Source: Bradyrhizobium jicamae (lineage in GTDB: Bacteria > Pseudomonadota > Alphaproteobacteria > Rhizobiales > Xanthobacteraceae). From it: a stretch of 64,000 nucleotides of DNA. Positions within the stretch are counted from its first letter, which is position 1. Every line of letters starts with the position of its first letter. Under the pieces are notes generated by a model, which worked only from the letters and a program-made list of their open reading frames with translations, was not told the DNA's origin and did not search any database. The stretch lies in NCBI RefSeq assembly GCF_018130215.1, contig NZ_JAFCKQ010000002.1:310001-374000 (forward strand), written 5' to 3'. Shown in pieces: positions 53,735 to 62,957 of this stretch. Position numbers and translations under genes: made by a program.

Positions 53735-55210
53735 ATGTTTGTGTTGCGTAACCAGCCGAAGGGCGCACGGCTCGCGCTCTTCGGCCTCGGTCTCAGCATC
53801 TTCGCATTGATGCCGACCGAGATCGGATATCAGGATATCGCCTCACTGCTTGCCCGGCAGCCGGGTGTCGCGGAGCGCTGGCAGAAGCGCGTCTTCGCGT
53901 CCGCCCTCGGCTCGATCCAGGTTGCCACCTACAGCTTCGGCCGCCCGATCGGAACGTCCGCGCCGCAAGCCCCGACCTTGCTGCTGGCTAGCCTCGACAA
54001 TCGCAACACCGACGTTACAGGCGCGCTGACACACAACACGATCGCGGCGGCGCCGCCGCGCTACCAGGCCTCCGATTTTCCCAGGGTCGACCGCACCCTG
54101 AAGGGCGATCGCCTCGTCGTCGCGAAGCCCGATCCGGTCGAGCCGGCTGCGCCTGCCGGTGCTGCGCCGGCCAATTCCGATCCGGCGACGTCAAACTCGT
54201 CGGTGATGGGCATGAAGACCGCGGCCGCACCTGTCGACAATGCGCCGCTCGATCCCGAATTGCAGGAGGCGTTGCGCGCGCCGCCGCTGCAGCAATATGC
54301 GACGCCCTCGTCGTCGCAATACGACGTTTCACTGTCGCTCGAGGCCGACCCACTCGACGATCTCAAGCCTGCGCCTGCGACGCAGGCGCCTGCCGCCAAT
54401 TCATCGGAGCCGCGTGATCCGTTCGCGTTCAAGACCGCGAGCCTGTTCTTCGGCTCGTCGCTCGGTTCGCCCGAAAGCATCGAAAGCTGGCAGCCGGGCG
54501 AGGCCCCGACAGTCGTGACGCCGGCGGCGCCGCCTGACCCCGACATGAAGGTGATGGCCTCGCTGCCGGTCGATGCCGACAGCCCGGTCAAGGCCGGCGA
54601 GATGGGTGAGAGCGTTGCGCCGAAGGGCGAGGTCAATGCCGACGACCAGCACAGCAAGACCCCGGCCGAACGGCTCGGCCTGTTCGACGAGAAGACCCGC
54701 GCCAAGTCGGAGAAATGCCTCGCCGAGGCGGTCTATTTCGAGGCCCGTGGCGAAGCGGTCCGCGGCCAGATCGCGGTTGCCCAGGTGGTGCTGAACCGCG
54801 CCTTCTCCGGCAAGTATCCGGAGACCGTGTGCGGCGTGGTCTACCAGAACAAGAACCGCCACTACGCCTGCCAGTTCACCTTCGCCTGCGACAACATCCC
54901 CGACGTCATCCGCGAGCCCGACATGTGGGACCGCGCCAGGAAGATCGCGAAGGCGATGCTCGACGGCAAGCTGTGGCTGCCCGAAGTGGATCGTTCGACG
55001 CACTACCACGCCTATTGGGTGCGGCCGTCATGGGTCAGCGAGATGAAGAAGACGTACAAGTTCGGCGTCCACACCTTCTATCGCCCGCGCGCCTGGGGTG
55101 ACGGCAGCGATGCGCCGAAGTGGGGCAATCCGGCGGAGACCGCCGCGATCTCGGCGCAGCTCGCCGAAGCCGCGCAAAGCTCGGCCGAGCAGGCCAGCGC
55201 GAAACGATAG
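53735..55210 (+). CDS. Cell-wall hydrolase, SleB type
   Basis: This 491-residue protein has an N-terminal hydrophobic stretch (ALFGLGLSIFALMPTEIG), likely an uncleaved anchor, and a long Ala/Pro/Ser-rich, low-complexity middle (residues ~90-310). The C-terminal SleB-like hydrolase domain begins at CLAEAVYFEARGEAVRGQIAVAQVVLNRA, where the Glu is the expected catalytic residue, and continues with CGVVYQ..CQFTFACD and STHYHAYWVRP. Such enzymes cleave peptidoglycan as amidases or lytic enzymes. The ATG at 53735 was chosen over a TTG at 53720. The middle linker would let it span the periplasm to reach the wall. Confidence 0.88.
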   Translation: MFVLRNQPKGARLALFGLGLSIFALMPTEIGYQDIASLLARQPGVAERWQKRVFASALGSIQVATYSFGRPIGTSAPQAPTLLLASLDNRNTDVTGALTHNTIAAAPPRYQASDFPRVDRTLKGDRLVVAKPDPVEPAAPAGAAPANSDPATSNSSVMGMKTAAAPVDNAPLDPELQEALRAPPLQQYATPSSSQYDVSLSLEADPLDDLKPAPATQAPAANSSEPRDPFAFKTASLFFGSSLGSPESIESWQPGEAPTVVTPAAPPDPDMKVMASLPVDADSPVKAGEMGESVAPKGEVNADDQHSKTPAERLGLFDEKTRAKSEKCLAEAVYFEARGEAVRGQIAVAQVVLNRAFSGKYPETVCGVVYQNKNRHYACQFTFACDNIPDVIREPDMWDRARKIAKAMLDGKLWLPEVDRSTHYHAYWVRPSWVSEMKKTYKFGVHTFYRPRAWGDGSDAPKWGNPAETAAISAQLAEAAQSSAEQASAKR

Positions 55211-55373
55211 CGGCGCATCGCCCCCGCACATTTCCGGTCCATCCGTTTTGCAGGGCTGCCCTGCAGGCGAAGATTTTTTTCCATGGCCCCCTTGGGGTTT
55301 TCATGCAGTTGCATTAACTCCCCGTAACCTTGCGCGCAGGGGGCGCCGCGCGCGGAAAATGGGGATTGTTCAG

Positions 55374-56618
55374 ATGGCCGTAACCACCGGAGACCTTCGT
55401 CCCACGTCCGCCACGTGGCGCACGCCGCTCGTGATCATCGTCTGCGGCTGTGCAATCGCCTTGCTGAGCTTCGGTCCGCGCTCGAGTCTTGGCTTCTTCG
55501 TGCAGCCGATGAGCCTCGAATTCGCCTGGGGCCGCGACATCTTCGGCCTGGCGATCGCGCTCCAAAACCTGTTATGGGGCCTCGGCCAGCCGATTGCGGG
55601 CGCGATCGCCGACCGCTTCGGCCTGTTGCGCGTCATGATCGTCGGCGCCCTGCTCTATGCCGTCGGTCTGCTGCTGATGCGCTACTCGACGACGTCATTG
55701 TCGCTCGACATCAGCGCTGGCGTGCTGATCGGTTTCGGCCTGTCGGGCTCGTCGTTCAATCTGGTGCTGGCGGCGTTCAGCAAGCTGTTGCCGCCCGAGC
55801 GGCGCGGCATCGCACTTGGCGCCGGCACCGCCGCCGGCTCGTTCGGCCAGTTCCTGTTTGCGCCGTTTGGCGTGGCCCTGATCGACAATTTCGGCTGGCA
55901 GACCGCGCTTGTCGTGTTCAGCGCGCTGATGCTGCTGATCCTGCCGCTGTCGCTCGCGCTCGCAACGCCGCCCGCTGCGACCACCAATGCTCCTGCCGCC
56001 GACCAGCAATCGTTCAAGACTGCGCTCGCCGAAGCCTTCGGTCATCGCTCCTATGTGCTGCTGGTGCTGGGCTTCTTCACCTGCGGCTTCCAGCTTGCCT
56101 TCATCACCATCCATCTGCCGGCCTTTCTTGCCGATCGCGGCATTCCGGCGTCGACCGGCGGCTGGGTGGTCGCGGCGATCGGCCTGTTCAACATCATCGG
56201 CTCGCTCGGGGTCGGGTGGCTACAGACGTTCTTTCCGAAGCGCTACCTGCTGTCGGTGATCTACTTTACGCGCGCGCTTGCGACCGTCGCCTTCATCTCG
56301 CTCCCGATCACGCCGTTCTCGGCGATTGCATTCGGCGCGGTCTCGGGGCTGTTGTGGCTGTCCAGCGTGCCGCCGACCTCGGCGCTGGTTGCGTTGATGT
56401 TTGGCACCCGATGGTTCTCCACGCTCTACGGATTCGCCTTCGTCAGCCATCAGGTTGGCGGCTTCCTTGGGGTCTGGCTCGGCGGCGTCGCGTTCGAGAA
56501 GTTCGGCTCCTACACGCCGATCTGGTGGCTTTCGATCCTGTTCGGCGTGCTGTCGGCGCTGATCAACCTGCCGATCGTGGAAGCCCCTGTCGCGCGCCCG
56601 GTTGCGCAGCCTGCCTGA
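55374..56618 (+). CDS. MFS transporter
   Basis: This 414-residue major-facilitator protein has 12 predicted hydrophobic segments. The loop 2-3 motif reads GAIADRFGLLRVMIVG (the MFS signature G-X3-D-R-X-G-R/K-R). The second half begins after a polar linker near 'AATTNAPAADQQSFKT'. Substrate unknown; the closest type I can suggest is the oxalate/formate or monocarboxylate-like MFS_1 group. Starts at 55359 (MGIVQ) and 55374 (MAVTTG) are both possible. The AcuI-like reductase gene follows after a stem-loop, so the two may share a transcript. Confidence 0.87.
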   Translation: MAVTTGDLRPTSATWRTPLVIIVCGCAIALLSFGPRSSLGFFVQPMSLEFAWGRDIFGLAIALQNLLWGLGQPIAGAIADRFGLLRVMIVGALLYAVGLLLMRYSTTSLSLDISAGVLIGFGLSGSSFNLVLAAFSKLLPPERRGIALGAGTAAGSFGQFLFAPFGVALIDNFGWQTALVVFSALMLLILPLSLALATPPAATTNAPAADQQSFKTALAEAFGHRSYVLLVLGFFTCGFQLAFITIHLPAFLADRGIPASTGGWVVAAIGLFNIIGSLGVGWLQTFFPKRYLLSVIYFTRALATVAFISLPITPFSAIAFGAVSGLLWLSSVPPTSALVALMFGTRWFSTLYGFAFVSHQVGGFLGVWLGGVAFEKFGSYTPIWWLSILFGVLSALINLPIVEAPVARPVAQPA

Positions 56619-56630
56619 TGGGTTAAACAT

Positions 56631-56653
56631 TCCCCGAAACCAAGGTTCGGGGA
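56631..56653. promoter_or_regulatory. Stem-loop covering the AcuI-like gene's ribosome site
   Basis: TCCCCGAA (56631-56638) pairs with TTCGGGGA (56646-56653). The right arm contains the GGGGAG ribosome site of the next gene (start 56664). It may be a weak terminator, or may restrict translation until opened. Confidence 0.5.
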
Positions 56654-56663
56654 GTGCTTCATC

Positions 56664-57650
56664 GTGGCAACGTTCAAGGCAATCAGGATCGACAAGGCGG
56701 ACAAGGGTACCACCGCCGCGCTCACGCAATTCGACGACGCCGAGCTGATGGACGGCGACGTCACGGTGCGCGTCGAGTGGTCGACATTGAACTACAAGGA
56801 CGGTCTTGCGCTGACCGGCAAGGCGCCGGTGGTGCGTCGGTTCCCGATGATCGCCGGCATCGACTTCGCTGGCACGATCGAGCAATCCAGCCATCCCGAC
56901 TGGAAGGCGGGCGACAAGGTCGTCTGCAACGGCTGGGGCATGGGTGAGACGCATCTCGGTGCCTATGCCGAAAGGGCCCGCGTGAAGGGCGACTGGCTGG
57001 TGCGGCTGCCTGACGGCATCTCGGCCAGGGATGCGATGGCGGTCGGCACCGCAGGCTACACCGCGATGCTGTCGGTACTGGCGCTGGAGAAGCACGGTCT
57101 GACCCCGAAGAGCGGTCCCGTCGTGGTGACGGGCGCCGCCGGCGGCGTCGGATCGGTCGCGATCGCGGTGCTGTCGAAGCTCGGCTACCACGTCATCGCC
57201 TCGACCGGCCGCGCGACGGAGGCGGACTATCTGAAGAGCCTTGGCGCCGCCGAGGTGATCGATCGCGCCGAGCTGTCAGGCCCGGCCAAGGCGCTGGCGA
57301 AAGAGCGCTGGGCCGGCGGTGTCGACAGCGTCGGATCGACGACGCTTGCGAATCTCCTGTCGATGACCCGGTACGGCGGTGCCATCGCGGCCTGCGGTCT
57401 GGCGGCCGGTATGGACCTGCCGTCGTCAGTCGCGCCCTTCATTTTGCGCGGAGTGTGCCTTCTCGGCATCGATTCCGTGATGTGCCCGATCGAGTTGCGT
57501 CGAGTTGCCTGGCGCCGTCTCGCCAGCGATCTGGACAAGGCAAAACTTGCTGATATCACTCATGAAATCGCCATCGGGGACGTCATCGGATACGGCCCGA
57601 AAATCCTCGATGGCCAGGTCCGGGGCCGGATCGTGGTAAAAATAGTCTGA
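56664..57650 (+). CDS. AcuI/YhdH-like MDR oxidoreductase
   Basis: This 328-residue zinc-free medium-chain reductase has [32 protein letters not shown] near the N-terminus, typical of acrylyl-CoA reductase AcuI and E. coli YhdH. The NADPH loop [23 protein letters not shown] sits near residue 155, and the C-terminal [25 protein letters not shown] is the family hallmark. AcuI reduces acryloyl-CoA to propionyl-CoA. The start is GTG at 56664 with GGGGAG nine bases upstream, inside a stem-loop. The enzyme may detoxify acrylate-like compounds. Confidence 0.92.
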   Translation: MATFKAIRIDKADKGTTAALTQFDDAELMDGDVTVRVEWSTLNYKDGLALTGKAPVVRRFPMIAGIDFAGTIEQSSHPDWKAGDKVVCNGWGMGETHLGAYAERARVKGDWLVRLPDGISARDAMAVGTAGYTAMLSVLALEKHGLTPKSGPVVVTGAAGGVGSVAIAVLSKLGYHVIASTGRATEADYLKSLGAAEVIDRAELSGPAKALAKERWAGGVDSVGSTTLANLLSMTRYGGAIAACGLAAGMDLPSSVAPFILRGVCLLGIDSVMCPIELRRVAWRRLASDLDKAKLADITHEIAIGDVIGYGPKILDGQVRGRIVVKIV

Positions 57651-57729
57651 CGACGTTCAGACTTTACCAACGAAGCTGCTCCAATGTTGCCACTGTTGGT
57701 ATGGTAAGCAGCGGGTAAAGAGACCTGCA

Positions 57730-57820
57730 GCATGATCTGGGGGCTCACGCAGTTGCGGATAGCGCCTGTGCAGGGATCATGCTCAGACTAAAAGCGGGAG
57801 CCCGCGCTCGTAAGTTGGAG
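57730..57820. repeat. GCATGATC...GATCATGC dispersed repeat
   Basis: GCATGATC (57730-57737) and GATCATGC (57775-57782), followed by a GCGGGAGCCCGC stem. It is a third copy of the family near 19.5 and 22.1 kb, lying upstream of a secreted-protein gene. Confidence 0.7.
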
Positions 57821-57827
57821 TAGCTGC

Positions 57828-58427
57828 ATGCTTGCGCGTTTGGTGTTGGGGGCCGTCACGGCCGGAGCGGTGGTCGTGCCGGCCTTTGCAGGCATGATGA
57901 ATGCCGAAGAGGCCCGTAAGTTCGTCGCCGGCAAGGTGTTCTCGTTCACGTGCTTCGACGGCACTCGCGGCGCAGGCCGCATTCTCGACGACATGGGGGC
58001 AGCAGGCTCGGTCCAGTTCTCGGGCTCCGGCCCGATCCGCCACGTGCGGCTGCCCGGCAATACCCTGCAGATTCGCGGCCAGAGCGTGTGCGCCTCGTTG
58101 AAGGGCCTTCCGTTCGAACCCTGCTTCAATCTCGACAAGCAAGACGAGGTGTCGTTCCGCGGGTCGGTCTCCGGAATGGGATTCGCGTACTGCGACTTCC
58201 ATCATCAGGGCGGGCACCAGATGTTGATGGCCCGCGCCGTGGCACGGCCGCGCCCGCTGCGTGCGCGTGAGCAGTCCCGTTCGGCGGATGCCACACCCAC
58301 TGAGGTCACGGCGCGCGTGGAAACACCGCGTGTCGAAAGCAACAGGCTCGAGCCGGTAAAATCCGAGAGCAAGGCCCAACCGGCAAAGGTTGAAGGCGCA
58401 CCGGAGTTGCGCCGCTCGACCGACTGA
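57828..58427 (+). CDS. Secreted protein of unknown function
   Basis: This 199-residue protein has a signal peptide (MLARLVLGAVTAGAVVVPAFAG, cleavage after AFA). Its mature domain of ~110 residues starts MNAEEARKFVAGKVFSFTCFDGTRGAGRILDDMGAAGSV and contains four cysteines (FTCFD, SVCAS, EPCFN, AYCDF) that probably form disulfides. The Arg/Pro/Glu-rich C-terminal 60 residues look disordered. I do not recognise a named family. The ATG follows GTTGGAG by about eight bases. The neighbouring dispersed repeat gives no clue to its role. Confidence 0.8.
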   Translation: MLARLVLGAVTAGAVVVPAFAGMMNAEEARKFVAGKVFSFTCFDGTRGAGRILDDMGAAGSVQFSGSGPIRHVRLPGNTLQIRGQSVCASLKGLPFEPCFNLDKQDEVSFRGSVSGMGFAYCDFHHQGGHQMLMARAVARPRPLRAREQSRSADATPTEVTARVETPRVESNRLEPVKSESKAQPAKVEGAPELRRSTD

Positions 58428-58567
58428 CGCCGCGCCACTTCCGCACTACGACCAAATTTCCGGCCAAGCCGTAGTCATACGGATGGCGGCCTTCATGCCT
58501 TGGTAGCTACTCAATGTCCAACGTCCGCCCACAGAGCGGCGTTGACCCCGACGTTTTGAGCAGACTA

Positions 58568-58816
58568 ATGGCGCAGTATTTTTTTCGGATCAGTCACGGC
58601 GATTACGCGGGCGCCTCCGATCAGGCCACGGAGTTCGAGAGCCGCGAGATGGCGTGGGCCGAGATGACGAAGGTCTGCAGCAACTTCCTCGGCAGCATCT
58701 CGCGCAACCTGAAGCAGGACAGCGAGTGGCACATGGAGCTGCTCGACGAAAGTCGGAATACCGTGTTCAGAATTCGGCTCGTCGCGGAATCCATCGACCG
58801 CCACCCGTCTGCGTAA
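58568..58816 (+). CDS. DUF6894-like small protein
   Basis: This 82-residue protein, MAQYFFRISHGDYAGASDQ with a later MAWAEMTKVCSNFLGSISR, has the N-terminal aromatic-rich strand (YFFRI..G) seen in DUF6894 proteins common in Bradyrhizobium and Methylobacterium. Function unknown. An ATG at 58514 is in frame and would add 18 residues, but neither start has a good ribosome site; the domain begins at the later one. Confidence 0.7.
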   Translation: MAQYFFRISHGDYAGASDQATEFESREMAWAEMTKVCSNFLGSISRNLKQDSEWHMELLDESRNTVFRIRLVAESIDRHPSA

Positions 58817-58918
58817 GCGTTCTAGACCCATTTTTCGCTCCGATGAAATCCGAACGGAGCTTCCTGCCTCGGCACCCCGTCTTCACGCGAACCGCCATCC
58901 ACGTCACTCGAAAACGCC
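58817..58918. repeat. Degenerate copy of the 7.2-kb dispersed repeat
   Basis: CTTCACGCGAACCGCCATCCACGTCACTCGAAAACGCC here matches the tail of the element at 7251-7289 with several changes; GCTCCG...CGGAGC (from 58840) forms its stem. It fills the gap between convergent genes. Confidence 0.65.
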
Positions 58919-61609
58919 CTATCCCTCCGCTTGCGGAACAGGCGGGGGCGGAGTTGGTGCCGTGACTTGCCTGCGAAACAGGATCCGCTGATACAGCCAG
59001 CCGATCGCGACCAGCACGATGCCGAGGCACATGAACGACAGGGCGCGATAGACGCCTGATAATGTCGACATGTCGATCAGGAATGCCTTCAGGATCGTCA
59101 AGCCGATGACAGCGGCGGAGGCGAGCCGCGCGCGCTGCGAGTGGACGAGGATTCCGATCCCGAGCAGCGCGACGCCGAACATCAGCCAGGCGATCGAATA
59201 GGTGTACTGCTCCGCACCGGTGGTCTCGCCGTAGATCAGAACCGGCCCGTGATAGAGTCTGCGGATCTCGAACGTCACGTAAGCGAGCGCAAGGATCAGC
59301 GCACCGGCCGCGATCGTATTGCCGTATGCCGCAGGACGATGGCCAGCCACCGCGTACGACAACAGTAGCGCCAGCACTGCCGGCAGGGCGTAGCCGAGCA
59401 GCAGCAGGTTGATGACGCTGCCGCCGACATCCGCGGACCACAGCATCGGATTCTCCAGGCCCAGCAGCCCGAACACGCCCGCAAGTCCGGCGAAGACCGC
59501 GAGCAGCACTGCGCCGATATCGTGGACGACGCTTCCACGGCGCAGCCGCAAGCGCTCCAGCCCGATCGCCATCGCAAGCGTCACGCAGACCTGCAGCGCG
59601 ACCTCGGTCAGCCCAGCGGTATCACGGTATACGTTGCCGCCATTGACAGCGTGGCGGATCTCCATGAAGGCGAGCAGCACCGTGAACAGCACGGCGGCGG
59701 ACTCGACCACGCGCAGCGGCACGTCGTCGCCGGTGTGGCGGAGCAGGCGGCTTCCCACCCAGAACGACATCGCAGGGATGCCATAGCCCCACAACAGCCA
59801 GTTGAAGATCGGCGTTGCGCCGACCGCATCGCCGACGATCCGCGGCTCATAGCCGATGCGCAGCACCACGATGCCGGCAAGGATCGCGGCGAGCCAGCGC
59901 AGGAACGGGATCGGTCGCTGCACCGAGAGCCATGCCGTGCCGGCCGAGACCAGTGCCAGCGCGATGGTGAGCCAGCCCTTGTCGAGCGCGAAGGTGAGCG
60001 CGAGCGCCAGCGAGGCGAGAGCGCCGGTAGCGAAGAGCGCGATCGAGGGTGACAGCTCCGGCCGCTCGCCGCGCCGCGCCAGCGCTTCGGTTGCGGCAGC
60101 AAAGGACGCAGCGAGCAGCACGGCTAGGATCGCGAACGGGATCGAGCGGTCGAGATGCGCAATGCGCGCGTAGAGCGCGACCAATAGTGCGACCGGTGTG
60201 AACACGGCCGCCGCGGCCCAGGTGACCGTGATCCTGGTCGCGGCGAAGCGCCGTTGCGCGAGGAAGCCGGCAACGCCAAAGGCGGCCGCGAAAACGGCGG
60301 CGCTGACGAGATGCAGCGAGACCGAACCATCGGTCGCCGACGGTCCCATGCCTGGGATCGCGCCGCCCGGCAGCACCAGCATGTCGACGTTGCGGCGCAC
60401 CGCCCATTCGCCGAACACGATGAAGACGAAGGCCGCGGCGGCGCCCACCGCGCCTGCCGCTGCCGGTGCGCTCCAGGCGACGACGAGGCTGCCTGCCGCC
60501 AGCAGCGCGAAACAGATCATCGCGGCATCGGCGTGGGCGCTGTTCAGCACGATCATGACCGCGCCGAACAGATAGGCCGCGAGCGAACCCGACGAGATCG
60601 GCTCGATCTCCTCGCCATCGCCGCCCGGGCCGAGCATGAAGCCGCAGACCACAAGCAGCGCCGCAAGCAGGAAGCCCGCGATGACGTGGAAGGCGTGTGG
60701 CGCGACCATCCCGGGTCCGCATTGCAGGCAGGGGAAGGTCCAGAGCAGCGCGAACACGATCGTAGTGACCGCAAGCCAGCGCCACAGCCGGATGCGCGCA
60801 AGGGCGAAGGATGCCGCGGTGACGATCGCGAGATAGATGTAGAGCGCCCAGAAGTCGGGCTTGTCGGATGAAACCAGGATCGGCGTGACGAACGCGCCAA
60901 CGACGCCGAGCCCGGCCAGCGCCGGTCCATGCAGCAGCGCGGCGGCGAGCGTGCCGAGCGCGACTAGCCCGAGCAGGACGAAGGCGGTTGCGGGCGCGAG
61001 GAAGTCGTACAGCGCATAGGCGGCGTAGACGGTCGCGAAGGCCACCGCCGTGCCGGCCGCGGTGAGGATCGCCGGGATATTGGCGATCGGCAGTGCGGCG
61101 ATGTTGGAGATGTTCTCCTTGCGCCGCGTCCATTCGCCCGCGACAAGCAGCGCCAGCGCGAACAGGCCGCCGAGCATGGTGCGCACGGCCGGGCCGATCA
61201 GGCCGGCCTCGATCGAGTAGCGCACCATGAAGAAGCCGCCGAGCGCGAGCGTCAGGCCGCCGATCCAGACCACCCAGCGCGTGCCGAGGGTTTCCTCGAG
61301 GCCCGGCGCCGGTCCCGGCAGCGGTGGTGGCGCGGCACTCGGCGTACTGGGCTCGATGTGCGCCTCGGGTGCAACGGGGGCGACTTCGGGCAAAGGCGGA
61401 GGCGTCACCTGAGGCGCGGCCGGAAGCGTCTGCTCGAACTCCTGCAGCTGCGTCAGCGGTGGCGTGACCGGCCGTGCAGCCGATGCCGCGGCCTCGATCG
61501 CATCAAGCCGGCTGCGCAGGACGGCGACCTGGCTCATCGCCTTGCGCGCGAAAGCGATCGCCACGATGGCGAGAACCAGCGCGAGGAAGTCAAATGGCGA
61601 AGAGAACAT
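58919..61609 (-). CDS. DUF2339 large membrane protein
   Basis: This 896-residue protein has one N-terminal membrane helix (FDFLALVLAIVAIAFA), a short coiled-coil-like stretch (VAVLRSRLDAIEAAASA), a Pro-rich linker (residues ~65-105), and then more than 20 hydrophobic segments to the C-terminus. ETLGTRWVVWIGGLTLALGGFFMVRYSIE is the start of the DUF2339 domain; ALVLYLARIG-type segments repeat through the rest. Proteins of this family are large polytopic membrane proteins without an assigned function. GGAGG sits four bases before the ATG. The gene stands alone on the minus strand. Confidence 0.88.
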   Translation of the reverse strand: MFSSPFDFLALVLAIVAIAFARKAMSQVAVLRSRLDAIEAAASAARPVTPPLTQLQEFEQTLPAAPQVTPPPLPEVAPVAPEAHIEPSTPSAAPPPLPGPAPGLEETLGTRWVVWIGGLTLALGGFFMVRYSIEAGLIGPAVRTMLGGLFALALLVAGEWTRRKENISNIAALPIANIPAILTAAGTAVAFATVYAAYALYDFLAPATAFVLLGLVALGTLAAALLHGPALAGLGVVGAFVTPILVSSDKPDFWALYIYLAIVTAASFALARIRLWRWLAVTTIVFALLWTFPCLQCGPGMVAPHAFHVIAGFLLAALLVVCGFMLGPGGDGEEIEPISSGSLAAYLFGAVMIVLNSAHADAAMICFALLAAGSLVVAWSAPAAAGAVGAAAAFVFIVFGEWAVRRNVDMLVLPGGAIPGMGPSATDGSVSLHLVSAAVFAAAFGVAGFLAQRRFAATRITVTWAAAAVFTPVALLVALYARIAHLDRSIPFAILAVLLAASFAAATEALARRGERPELSPSIALFATGALASLALALTFALDKGWLTIALALVSAGTAWLSVQRPIPFLRWLAAILAGIVVLRIGYEPRIVGDAVGATPIFNWLLWGYGIPAMSFWVGSRLLRHTGDDVPLRVVESAAVLFTVLLAFMEIRHAVNGGNVYRDTAGLTEVALQVCVTLAMAIGLERLRLRRGSVVHDIGAVLLAVFAGLAGVFGLLGLENPMLWSADVGGSVINLLLLGYALPAVLALLLSYAVAGHRPAAYGNTIAAGALILALAYVTFEIRRLYHGPVLIYGETTGAEQYTYSIAWLMFGVALLGIGILVHSQRARLASAAVIGLTILKAFLIDMSTLSGVYRALSFMCLGIVLVAIGWLYQRILFRRQVTAPTPPPPVPQAEG

Positions 61610-61721
61610 GAGACCTCCGGCAAAACGCGCCGGACTCCTGGCCGGTTGGCATCCCGTCGCAATCTATTATGTGCAGTTCTGCGGACGGAAAGTTCAAGCG
61701 ACCGGGCGTGGCACGTTCGCG

Positions 61722-62228
61722 CTATTCCAGATCGATCCGGAACGGGCGACCCTCGACGCTCATGCTGCCGGGCCCCATCGCATCGAGCGCGCGCAGCATG
61801 CGGCCGTCGCGCCCCAGCGCCTTGTCCGCGAGGCTGACGATCAGCCGGTTGGGCGAGGCGATCGGCGAGGCTTCACGGATCTGCCGCGCGATCGCTATCT
61901 CGTCGCGATGCGGATTGAGTGCGCAGGCCGCAGCAAACGCGCTCGCGGTCGAGCGGCTGATGCCGGCATAGCAGTGCACCACCATCGGGGCGCGGCGATC
62001 CCAGCAGCGCACGAAGGTCAGCACCTTCTCGATGTGTGCGTCCGTGGGCGCAACGAAACCGTCCATCGCTTCCGTGATGTCGTCCATCGACACCTTCAGG
62101 TGATTGGCTGCGAGCACGGATGGCGGCCGCTGCACCTGGTCGACATTGGCCATAACCGTGAGCACATGGCTGGCGCCGGTGGCCCGGACGGTATCGGGAA
62201 GCGCGGCAAGCGAGCAGACGTGGAGCAT
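61722..62228 (-). CDS. Tyrosine/dual-specificity phosphatase-like protein
   Basis: This 168-residue protein has the PTP loop MVVHCYAGISRSTA (HCX5R, Cys about residue 86 and Arg 92), with an upstream VLTVMANVDQVQRP and AMDGFVAPTDAHIEKVL. It resembles the small alphaproteobacterial Tyr-phosphatase-like group. It probably dephosphorylates protein or lipid phosphates in the cytoplasm. AAGGA lies six or so bases before the ATG. It lies 120 bases after the HD hydrolase gene on the same strand and could be the last gene of that operon. Confidence 0.88.
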   Translation of the reverse strand: MLHVCSLAALPDTVRATGASHVLTVMANVDQVQRPPSVLAANHLKVSMDDITEAMDGFVAPTDAHIEKVLTFVRCWDRRAPMVVHCYAGISRSTASAFAAACALNPHRDEIAIARQIREASPIASPNRLIVSLADKALGRDGRMLRALDAMGPGSMSVEGRPFRIDLE

Positions 62229-62348
62229 GGAGGTCCTTGTGTCGGGTGGCCCCGATTATAACGGCCGCCGCGGGGTGGGCAAAGGCGCGATGCGATGTGC
62301 CCACCCTGCGTCCTGCGGCGGAACTTGCCTGCCCTGCATTTTAAGGCG

Positions 62349-62957
62349 CTACTGAAGCAGCGCCTTGAAGCGCTCGAGGAACTGTTTCTCAGCCCTGGCC
62401 GCGGTCCACGGCGTCAGGTAGTCGCGCTCGGTCGCTTCGGGCAATCCGGGATCGCGGCCGAACAGGCGCCTGGCCTCGGCTTGCGAGAAGCCCGCAAGGC
62501 GGGTTGCCTCGAGATAGGCAGCGCCGCGGTCGGCAGCCTTGATCTGCTGGGTGATCTCGTCGGCGAGCACCGCGGGCAGGCCGAAGCGGATATGGATCGC
62601 GGACAACAGCCGCTTCTCCACCACCTTGTAGTCGCCGCCAAGCACCGCCTTGAACGGCGAGATCATGTCGCCGATGACGTACTCGGGGGCATCGTGCAGC
62701 ATCGCGGCGAGGCGATAGCGCGCATCGACGCGCGGCATCTGCTGGCGCATCACGGCCTCGACCAGGAGCGTATGCTGCGCCACCGAGAAGATATGCGCCC
62801 CGCTGGTCTGTCCGTTCCAGCGCGCGACCCGCGCCAGCCCATGCGCGATGTCGACGATCTCTATGTCGAGCGGCGACGGGTCGAGCAGGTCGAGCCGGCG
62901 CCCCGACAGCATCCGCTGCCAGGCGCGGGCGGTCTCGATCGAATTGCGCGCGGTCAT
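62349..62957 (-). CDS. HD-domain (YfbR-like) nucleotide hydrolase
   Basis: This 202-residue HD hydrolase has HIFSVAQHTLLVEAVM, LAAMLHDAPEYVIGDMISPFK (the HD motif) and the later conserved D in KAADRGAAYLEATRL. The combination resembles YfbR 5'-deoxynucleotidases or related HD phosphohydrolases. Its ATG overlaps the tag stop codon by 4 bases (ATGA), fixing this start and implying coupled translation. It probably acts on nucleotides, perhaps cleaning the pool next to a DNA-repair gene; that is inference. Confidence 0.88.
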   Translation of the reverse strand: MTARNSIETARAWQRMLSGRRLDLLDPSPLDIEIVDIAHGLARVARWNGQTSGAHIFSVAQHTLLVEAVMRQQMPRVDARYRLAAMLHDAPEYVIGDMISPFKAVLGGDYKVVEKRLLSAIHIRFGLPAVLADEITQQIKAADRGAAYLEATRLAGFSQAEARRLFGRDPGLPEATERDYLTPWTAARAEKQFLERFKALLQ

